This document shows, one piece after another, positions 42,717-64,000 of a DNA stretch of 64,000 nucleotides. The stretch lies in contig JBBPEB010000032.1 in the NCBI GenBank assembly GCA_039096225.1, positions 1-64,000 of the forward strand, given 5' to 3'. Source of the DNA: Blastocystis sp. Blastoise (lineage: Eukaryota > Sar > Bigyra > Opalinata > Blastocystidae). The translations under genes and the position numbers were made by a program. The notes beneath the pieces were generated by a model. That model was not told where the DNA came from and did not search any database. It worked only from the letters and a program-made list of their open reading frames with translations. Positions within the stretch are counted from its first letter, which is position 1, and every line of letters begins with the position of its first letter.

Positions 42717-43302
42717 TTTTTATTTTCTATGAAATTTTGTATATATCTTTTGAAAACTTCTATATAACTTATCTTTTCTAGCTTTTTATACTCTATGTAG
42801 TCTAATATTTATTTTTAAAATTTTTAGTTTATTTTAACTATAAATATTTTCTTATTTATTTTAATTTTCTTTAATCTTTAAAAAGAATTCATTGTGATTT
42901 TTTTTATACATTTTCTTTTTTTCTTATTTCCAGATATATATATATATTTATTTATATCTTTTTGATTATTGCTTTATTTGTTATTAAATACTAATTATTA
43001 ATAATCAATACTGACTGATCTATTTATTAAGTTATTTTAATTACTCTAGTAGTAAAGTATAAATATTAAATTGTTTTGTTTTTTGTTTTCAGTTTCTATT
43101 TTATTGTAGGAGTCTTCTTTAATTTTTTTAATGGTTCTCATGACAAGAAATGGTTGTCAATTTCAACTACACTTAAGTTGGCAGAATTCATAAAATTTGA
43201 AAATATACTTTCAAAAAATAATAATTTTTGTTATAAATTTTAATCGCGATTTCCACATGAATAAAAAGGATTCAATGAAAGGACTTTAATTAATAATATG
43301 AA

Positions 43303-43333
<31 letters not shown>

Positions 43334-44663
43334 CTTCTTCATCAATATCTTAGCAAATAAAGTATATTTTTTTATATATAATATATACATTATTATTTCA
43401 TAAAAAACATATATGCGATTATTTAGGAATAGTTGAATACTACAAGTAGTTTCTTTAAAAGTACATACAAATAAAATATAGATGCGTATCTAATTAAATT
43501 ACAATATTTTGTTTTTATAATTATTGATAATTAATATATTAAATAAAATTATTGTGAACATAATGAACTTTTTTATACATGAATATATAGATTTTTATAT
43601 TCAATATAAATGTATATATATATATATATATAAATATATATTCAGTTCTTATTCTTAAAAAAATGAAGATATTTATCATTATATTTTAATTGTTATATAT
43701 ATACAAACCTAAAGAATAATTAGTATTCTAAATATCACATATATTATAGATAAGAACTAAATTCATATTTCATTTTAAATGAAAATATAAAATAATAAAT
43801 CTATAAAAAGGTACACAATTCCTTATAAATAAGCTTTTCTTTTAAATCCAAAATAATGTTCATGAAAAGTAGCTATATATTAATATGAATAGCATTAGTA
43901 TTTAAAAGTTACCTATATTTTTCTTATTTAAGAATATTAATGTTTATAAATCAATATAATTAATTAAAATATATTCCATCACTATCAATATTCATTCTTA
44001 AATATCGTCAAATAAATAAAAATTCTATTAAAAATTATTTTCGCATCCATATCATTGTTTAACAGCGTAATAGATATAGTATGAATGCCTTTTTTTGAGC
44101 TATAAATAGTTTAGGATTGCATAGAAAAACAAACAGCTTATGAACTCATGGATAATTATATGGAATAATAAATTTATCTTGAATTGCTGCAGAAATTACG
44201 TTGTTCTATAAGAATAGCTTTAATTTATATAATTCTTTACATATAATACTTATTGTTGAGTTTCTAAAATGATATTTATTCTTTTTGAGAAGAAATTCTT
44301 AGTCTGTTTTGAAATGAGTATTAATAAAAAATTTATTTACCCTGAAAATTCATCATAGAAATGTAATTCATTTGATCGTTTTAATATACGCTACTTGTGA
44401 CTTCAAACAAAGCAACATAGGAATAAATAGAATCTTAGTATATTTCAAATACTTCATTTAGTTAAGAATTACCTCATAGGATGTCCAAAAATATATGCAT
44501 GCCTTACAATAGAAGAAAGCAAATGAAGTATTCTTCATAATTTAAAAAAAAATAATAATAGCGATTATACTCAAATATTGACTTGAAATTTCTCTTCTTT
44601 TCATTTTTTTTAATAGTGAAACCATTTTTGTTATTTTTTCCATTTATTTCCATCGAAATCAAA
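42717..44663. other. intergenic AT-rich region
   Basis: No open frame or exon chain supported. Contains short (TA)n runs at about 43302-43329 and 43616-43632. Confidence 0.55.
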
Positions 44664-47148
44664 ATGAATCAGTCGATATCAGCAGCTTATAAGTTTCTAG
44701 AAAATCAGAAATATGCTAAAGCTCTAAAAGTCTTAGAATCACCTGAATGTAAAAATTCTTCAGATGCACATTGTTTAGCAGCAGTTTGTGCAATTTATGA
44801 TGATGATTCTCAACGATGTAAGCAACATCTTGACGCATTGGCTAATCTTGAATGCACAGAAAAGTCTTCATTAATGCAGGCACTTATGGCATCTCATTAT
44901 TTAAATGATTATACTACTATTTGTAAATTATATGCCAAACAATTTGAGACAAATCCAAAAGATATTGATATAGGAAAAAATTATTATCTTGCTCTATTAG
45001 GTGCTGTATTTATTTAACATTTTTTTTTGTCTGTTATGAAAATATATTATTTTATATATATAGAAAGATTTCAAGACTATGAAGGCAGTAGGAATGAAAT
45101 TATATCAGATTCATAAAGATCAAAAGTATTTTATATGAACTATTGTAAATGTAATTATATAGATACTTTTTATATGATACTGGATTATGTATTTTGGAAG
45201 AAAATCAGAAAAGTTCTATGGAGATGAATTTTGCTGAAAAAATTATTCAAAAAATATATAATGAAGTATTTTGTTTTTAAATAATAGATTTCACTTTTTT
45301 TATACTTAATAATATCTTAAATAAATATATACTTTATATATAGAATAAAAATTAATTATTATTTTTTTTTTATATAAAGAATAAAAAAGTTTTAATCTAT
45401 TTATATATATAGAGTAAAAATAAAGAAGAACGTTTATGGCGTAATTTACAATGGTTATATATACAAATATGTATATTAAATAAACATTATGAAACTGCTG
45501 AAGTTGAATTATTAGAAAGAACTTCTAAATATCATGTAATATTATATATATATATATATATATATGCTTATATAGGTTAGTAAATATTTATATGATGATT
45601 GGAATCAATTATTACAATTATATACTTTTATGAATAAAATGTATATATATATAGATTTCATTATTATATATATATAATTATATATAATTATAATAGCACT
45701 TATAGTAATATATATATATATATATAGTCCTTCCTTCTTATGTATATATGAGTCACATCTATTATCTTTGGAACCAATGGATATATCCTGGGATTTATTA
45801 ACTCTTTATAATAATACTATACATACATGTACATATATATATATATAATTACTTTACTATATCTGTAGTATATTCAGGAAAAGATTTTTATAATACGATT
45901 TCTATATTTATAAATAAATATAAGAATTTATTTGATGCCAAAAATCTTAAGTATTCCCGTGAATATTTATTATATGTTATTGAGAATGAATGGTATTTAT
46001 ATACTGATATTAAAGAAGATAATATTATTACTTATGAACAATGTATATATACATATATTGATATGTATGGTAAAAAAGGATGTTGCTATGAAGATATTCA
46101 TAAATATATTCAAGTATTAACAAATAACACAGGTATATATAAACTTTTATATAAATTGAATAATGATTAATATATATATATGTATGTATATATATAGATT
46201 CTATATCTCGTTTGTTAAGTCACGTGCATAAAATAATGTCTTCAGAAATATGTACAGAAGTTGGTGATATTCAATTGGCAGATATACAACTTCATGTCAC
46301 GTGCTTACGTATTCTATTGGATTATGGTCATGTGTCTCAAGAAGAAATTCAAAAATATTATAAAATGTATATATATATATTAAATAATATTATTGAATAA
46401 TATTTTATATAATTATATTTATTTTATTTATTATTATAAATATTTAGATATCTTCAAGCTTCCCATGATTATTCCTCATCTGTTGCTGATAAAGAAATAC
46501 TTTCCCTTGATTATTTAATTATATATGTTGCCAAAGCCATAAAACTATATTGTATATTTTTTATATTTATTATCATATTTATTATTTTTATTATCCTATT
46601 TTATTATCCTATTTATTATCATTTTTATTATATTTTTTATATTTATTATATTTATTTACCAATTATTTAGCGATTAATCTTGATGAATTTGAAAAACAGA
46701 AATATATATATATATATTTAACTATTTTAGAAGATGCATATCAACATAGAAAGTATATATGTTTCTTATTATACTACATATAATGATTAATATATATATA
46801 TATAGTCATAATATTCGTTTATGTTTGGCATTAATATCAGAATATTTATCTCTATCGCTTTCTCTTAAAGCTTATTATTATTACCGTATATATATATATA
46901 TATTTATTTATTTATTATTATTATAATATAATATTTTACATTATAATATACTATAGTATATTATAAAATAATATAATATAATATATATATAGATGAAATG
47001 AATATAACACAAGTTCAACTTCAATCATTATCATATATATATTATTCACTTCTTCTCTCTCCTTCTCTTTCTCTTCCTCATTCAGAACTAAGTAGAGAAC
47101 TTGGTCTACATAATACATTCTTTAAAGAAACGTATATATATATATATA

Positions 47149-47188
<40 letters not shown>

Positions 47189-47945
47189 ATATATATAGAA
47201 TGATAGAATCTCAGAATAAATTAATTCAAAGTTTAGATAATTATACCTATATGTCAATTCCTACTATATATACATTTAGAGATACTATTCGTTTATCTAT
47301 TGATTCTTATATACCTCTTATTTATAAAGGATTATATATATTTATTGACTCTATTCAAAATGATGTATATATATTTATATATATATTAATAATATTCGCT
47401 TTATTATATATATATAGAAAAAAGATGCTCTTCAAACTATTTATAATAATCTTAAATTTATACCTGTATATATATATATATATAACAATTCATTTTACTT
47501 ATATATCTAAATAGACGGATTTAAAGTATTCCCACGGGGATGTGACTGTTTTTAATTTTTGGAATTTATCTACTAATTCATTTAACGATATTTATAATAA
47601 AAAATATCCTTTAAATATTTTCATATTAAATAAATATAAAATAAAAAATGAACAAATATATATAGTTTTTCTTAATATATTAACATTATCTATTCCATTT
47701 TTTACTTTACAAAAAGAATTATTGAATTTATATGCTTCTATTTATTTATCTCTTCCTCTTCCTTCTTTCGATTCTATTCGTACTGTTATCCGTACAATTG
47801 GTTCTACATTAACGAATTGTATAAATATATTATATATATATTAATAAAATTATATTTATTTTATATATAGCTTCAAGTGATATATTATTTTATATTCAAA
47901 TGATTGAAAATTTACTTTCATTTATTGAATACATTCAATCAAGTA

Positions 47946-47983
<38 letters not shown>

Positions 47984-48068
47984 GTAATTATATATTATTA
48001 TTATAGGTGACTGTATTGAAGAGTCTAAAGTTAATTCTGTTATTTCTTATTATAATGAATTTTTTAAG

Positions 48069-48157
<89 letters not shown>

Positions 48158-48306
48158 TAATTATATATAGTAAGAATATGTATACTTCAAATAATTTATT
48201 TAATATGAATATTCTTACTCTATATAATATTCTATATTCACAATTTATATATCCCTTACTTCTTCTTATTCCTAAACAGAAAAAAGGCAAAAAAGCTACA
48301 CCATCA

Positions 48307-48353
<47 letters not shown>

Positions 48354-48403
48354 AATATGCTTATTGGAAACGGTCTGAAACACATTATTAACTTGATATC
48401 TTT

Positions 48404-48441
<38 letters not shown>

Positions 48442-48708
48442 ATATTTCTTTAATAAATATACTCAATTCCTATGAATACTCTTGATAATATTAATAAGAT
48501 CTATTCAACTATATCTACTACTACAAATGTATATATAAATATATTATCCTATATATATGTAACTTTATAGATATATGATATTTCAGTAAATTCTTCTATT
48601 TTTTCTTCTATTTCAAAGAGTTATAACAACTCTATATATGCAAATATTCACGAATTATCTATTCTGAATCAAAATATGAAAAAGATTTTAAAAACAAAGG
48701 GATTCTAA
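44664..48708 (+). CDS. NAA25: N-alpha-acetyltransferase B auxiliary subunit (NAA25/MDM20 homologue)
   Basis: Exon 1 (44664-45005) starts MNQSISAAYKFLENQKYAKA and gives TPR-like helices. The next exons encode KDFKTMKAVGMKLYQIHKD and a tryptophan/tyrosine motif, matching the NAA25 signature in which a conserved aromatic-rich TPR follows a (M/A)GM.LYK segment; then RLWRNLQWLYIQICILNKHYETAE and further helices over more than twenty exons to the stop at 48706-48708 (last residues KKILKTKGF). NAA25 holds the catalytic NAA20 subunit on the ribosome so that Met-Asp, Met-Glu and Met-Asn N-termini are acetylated. Introns are 25-110 nt; many are dominated by TA repeats. Several internal exon limits were not resolved. 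Confidence 0.7.
48071..48150. repeat. (TA)n microsatellite in NAA25 intron
   Basis: About 80 nt of TA inside an intron. A second tract follows at 48308-48349. Confidence 0.9.
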
Positions 48709-49118
48709 TTTTTTATGATTATATTATTTATCTACAAATAATTTATAATTTAAATATTCTTTACTATATATATATATTTATCTGTTGTTTAAGAACTCAT
48801 TAATTGTCGTTTTTTTTCATATATTCAAAAACTGTCTTTCTATACTCTTCTTTTTAAATAAATTATATTAACAAAACAATGATAATAAATAAGACAATGA
48901 TAATTAATAACTTTAAAATATTCAGAAAATTGAATAAGATAAGGATACTATAAGGAAATAAAAAACCAAAGTATATATAAACACATATAATATAAAATAG
49001 AAGGTCTTTTTAAATATTAATAAAAAATATATGAAATATAAAAATTATTGAATTATTAAATCTATATATAAATAAAAATAAAACATTATGATTTAGATTT
49101 TATTGATAATTATTATTC
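48709..49118. other. 3' flank of NAA25 gene
   Basis: AT-rich sequence with no gene seen. It passes into the repeat array that begins at about 49119. Confidence 0.5.
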
Positions 49119-50770
49119 GATAAAAACCGTATTATCTAATCATAAATCATAAAAAGTAAATGAAATAGTGATCACTACATAAATATATATAATAAAAAAA
49201 AAAACATATATATAAATATATAAAACACACTAGAAGATATTTAGATTTCTTGTGGATACATTAAAGAATAAAAACGATATTATTCAATCATATATCTATA
49301 AAAAAAGTAAATAAAACAAGTGATAACTCTATAAATAATATAAAATTAAAAAAAAAAAGTATTATAATTTTTGTAGCCAATAATAATAGACAAAAAACGG
49401 CATTATCCAATTATATATATCTATAAAAATTAGATATACTTTATAGTTATATAAATATAAAAAGTTAAATAAATAAATAAAAAAGAATACACTATAGAAT
49501 ATTTAAAAACGTTTGATAATACTTTTAGATAAAAACGATATTATCCAAAATGAAATATTAATAAATAAATAAAAATAGTGTATAACATATATATAAATAA
49601 AAAGAATATATAAATAAATAGAATACTAACAAAGTATTTATATTCTTTCAATAAATAAAATAGAAACAAACGGCAGTATCAATTGTATATATCTTATAAA
49701 TAAATATACTTTATAGTAATAAATAAATAAAAGGATATATATAAATACTAATAAGATATTCATAATTTTTTAAACGAAAAATCAGTAGATAAAAACGATA
49801 TTATCCAAATATAAATATTATAAATAAACATAATAGTAATCAATATATATATAATATATAATAAAAAGTATTTTATTCCGTTATATAAAAAATAGATAAA
49901 AACGGTATTATCAAATTCTATATATATAAAATAAATATACTTTATAAATAAAAAAGTATATAGAAAAAACTAGTAAGTAAAATTGATTCTTTGAATAATT
50001 AATGAATAAAAACGATATTATTCAATTAGAAATCATAAAAACAAATATACTTTACAGTTATAAAAAATAGTAAGTATTTTTATTCCTTTCAATAAATGAA
50101 ATAGGTAAAAACGGTATTATCCAATCATATATCTTAAAAATAAGTATACTTAACCGTAATATATAAATAAATATAAAAATAAATAAATAAAAAAGAATAC
50201 ACTAGATAATATTTATATTCTTTCAATAATAAAAATACTGGGTAAAAACGGTATTATCCAATATAAATATATATATTAAAAATAATAAACAGAATAGTGG
50301 ATAATATATAAAAAAATATTAAAAAAAAACTAAAAAAGTATTAAGATTATTTGAACAATAATAAACTAGATAGAAACGATACCATCTAATAATAATCTTG
50401 ATATATAAATATACTTTATAGTCAAATATATAATAAAAATTAGACATATAAAAAGTATTTTATTTCGTTATATAAAAATAGATAAAAACGATATTATCAG
50501 ATTCTATATATATAAAACAAATATACTTTATAAATAGATAAATAATTAAAATATATAAATAAATTACTAAAAAGGAAATACATAATAAACTTGAATAGTG
50601 AATAAAAACGATATTACTCAATTATATATAGAACAAATACACTTTATAGTAATATATAAACAAAATAGATATATATACATATATAGAAAAATAAAAGTAT
50701 TTATATTCTTTCAATAAATAAAATAGATACAAACGGCAGTATCAATTATATATATCTTATAAATTAATAT
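49119..50770. repeat. ~124-bp degenerate tandem array with conserved AAAACGATATTATCCAAT core
   Basis: Fourteen copies of a conserved core, AAAACGRTATTATCCAAT with variants such as AAACGGCAGTATCAATT, start near 49119, 49268, 49388, 49528, 49672, 49788, 49895, 50005, 50104, 50241, 50369, 50481, 50601 and 50725. Spacing is 99-149 bp, average about 124. Between cores, weaker shared motifs recur (ATATACTTTATAGT and TTTATATTCTTTCAATAAA). No open frame runs through the array. The core is far better kept than the spacers. Confidence 0.8.
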
Positions 50771-50984
50771 AAAGAATTATAAATATAAAAAATAAACAAT
50801 TTATATATAAATAAATAAAATCAAAAAAAAAAAATTATAAAACAAATATAAATTATAAATAAATAAAAGAAAACCTTCGAAATTATATATATATATATTC
50901 ATAGAGTTGAGGAGAAAACAATAGATAAGGAATAATTATATGGAGAGAAGAAATATATATATATAGTTAACAAACAAAATTAAA

Positions 50985-51490
50985 TTGAATTATAAAATAT
51001 TAGATATAAATAACATCAAATATATAGATAACAAAATGATATATAATATAAAAAAAATAGATTGAGTTATAAAAAATGAGATATAATAACATCAAATATA
51101 TAGGTAACAAATTGATATATAATATTAAAAAAATAGATTGAGTTATAAAAATGAGATATAATAACATCAAATATATAGTTAACAAATTAAATTAAATTAT
51201 AAAAAATTGAGATATAATAACATCAAATATATAGTTAACAAATTGATATATAATATAAAAATAGATTGAATTATAAAAAATGAGATATAATAACATCAAA
51301 TATAGTTAACAAATTAAATTAAATTATATAAAAAATGAGATATAAATAACATCAAATATATAGATAACAAAATGATATATAAAAATTGAGATAAAATAAC
51401 ATCAAATATATAGGTAACAAATTGATATATAAATAACATCAAATATATAGGTAACAAATTGATATATAATATAATATAAAAAAATATTAT
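50985..51490. repeat. second short tandem array (AACATCAAATATATAG units)
   Basis: About eight copies of a unit containing AACATCAAATATATAG, TAACAAATTGATATATAA and ATAGATTGAGTTATAAAA, with a full period of about 75 bp and shortened copies of 30-60 bp. It is adjacent to, but unrelated in sequence to, the array at 49119-50770. Confidence 0.8.
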
Positions 51491-52141
51491 AAAACAAATA
51501 AGAAGAATATATATATATATACATTCAATAGGACGGGAAATAGATCACATAATGATCCAAAGTACATATATATATATATATAGAAAGGTATTATAACAAT
51601 TGACAACGAACTAATTTTTATTAGGTTTTAATTATATATTACTTTTTTTTTTTTATTATTTTTAATTGTAACTAACTACTTAATAATTTTTTTTTATTTT
51701 TATTTTTTTTTAAATATATACATATTTTTTTATGTATATTTATAATTATTATTATTTTTTTTTTATTTTATTTTAATAATTTTTTTTTAATAATTTTTTT
51801 TTTAATTATTATTTTTAAAGATATAATAATATTATTATTATTATTATTATTAAATTGTTATAATTACCTTATATTATATAAGAATTATACTAAGAGGATG
51901 AGAGAAGGAATTATTATGAATAAAACGATATATATATATATATAAGATTCACGGGATAAAAACTTATAAATATACATATAATTAAAAAAAAATGAAAAAT
52001 ATATTTAAAAAATAATATATATAACTACTAAATATATATATTATAAATGTAGAAGAAAATATATTTATCAAATAAATAATAATTCCAAAAAAAATTTACA
52101 TATAAATATCCTCTTAATAAAAAAGAAAATGGAAAAGTGAA
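51491..52141. other. intergenic homopolymer-rich AT tract
   Basis: Long runs of T and (TTA)n at about 51640-51860, then A-rich sequence. Nothing gene-like seen. Confidence 0.6.
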
Positions 52142-52336
52142 AAAAAAATATAACAATAAATATTGTTATTAGAGTATAATAAGAAAAAGTTTAAAAAAAG
52201 GGAAAATTGATATTCATATAAAGAATAATCAAATTAATAAATAACAATAAATATAAATATTGTTATTAGAGTATAATAAGAAAAAGCTTAAAAAAAGTGA
52301 AAATTGATATTCATATAAAGAATAATCAAATTAATA
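52142..52336. repeat. two-copy ~100-bp direct repeat
   Basis: Copies at about 52142-52235 and 52250-52336 share AATATTGTTATTAGAGTATA, AAGAAAAAG, and AATTGATATTCATATAAAG with only a few differences. They lie just past the stop codon of the coiled-coil gene. Confidence 0.8.
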
Positions 52337-52373
52337 AAAAAAATATATATATATATATAATATAAAATAGATC

Positions 52374-64000
<11,627 letters not shown>

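Noticed and set aside
34700-43200. CTTAAGTTGGC motif at about 34708 and 43171 as a repeat element
   Set aside because: The match is about 11 bp with weak flanking similarity, which can occur by chance at this composition.
49119-50770. CRISPR-like array
   Set aside because: The cores are degenerate and unevenly spaced, the intervals are 80-130 bp and themselves related, and the genome is eukaryotic.

Overview
The window is nuclear DNA from a very AT-rich microbial eukaryote. The evidence is short introns starting GTAT and ending TATAG (down to about 24 nt), genes with up to about 23 exons, AAT-encoded poly-asparagine tracts, long (TA)n and (TAT)n microsatellites, CCCTAA-type telomere-like repeats at the left edge, and eukaryotic protein families (BTB, TLDc, NatB auxiliary subunit, discoidin-like ectodomains). 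The genes read with the standard code. The lineage cannot be fixed from the sequence; an amoeboid or anaerobic protist, or an AT-rich early fungus, would all fit.

Layout. 1-332: AT simple sequence and degenerate CCCTAA repeats that run straight into a 5'-truncated surface-protein gene (333-4637). 5230-6806 (-): BTB-TLDc gene with two frameshifts. 7083-11182 (+): BTB-like gene followed by one leucine-rich-repeat-like unit per exon, with an Asp/Asn homopolymer expansion. 12754-17509 (+): a second BTB-TLDc gene split by a Helitron. 14125-17316 and 18884-22082: two nearly identical 3.2-kb non-autonomous Helitrons in opposite orientation. 18650-22376 and 26990-27395: short blocks with splice-like edges and no shared reading frame. 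23695-26946 (-): multi-exon helical-repeat gene, family not recognised. 27430-28419: older Helitron-like sequence cutting a vWA-like gene (28420-29053). 30585-34405: second BTB/LRR gene. 35563-42716: intact giant type I surface protein. 44664-48708: homologue of NAA25, the NatB auxiliary subunit. 49119-51490: two families of tandem repeats. 52374-64000 (-): giant coiled-coil protein that continues past the window edge and carries one in-frame TAA.

Three families occur as paralogous pairs (surface protein, BTB-TLDc, BTB-LRR). Together with the telomere-like repeats, recent Helitrons and broken gene copies, this looks like a duplicating subtelomere-like neighbourhood on the left and more ordinary genes (NAA25, coiled-coil) on the right. 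BTB proteins usually act as Cullin-3 substrate adaptors, so the BTB-TLDc and BTB-LRR pairs may be expanded ubiquitin-ligase adaptors; this is inference.

The best-supported unusual result is the Helitron pair. Both copies show A|TC...CTAG|T boundaries and a GC-rich 3' hairpin. Joining the flanks of the left copy restores the TLDc reading frame exactly, and joining those of the right copy restores a normal-looking intron 3' end. Both copies carry a tRNA-like cloverleaf with a perfect B box and an apparent UUA anticodon.
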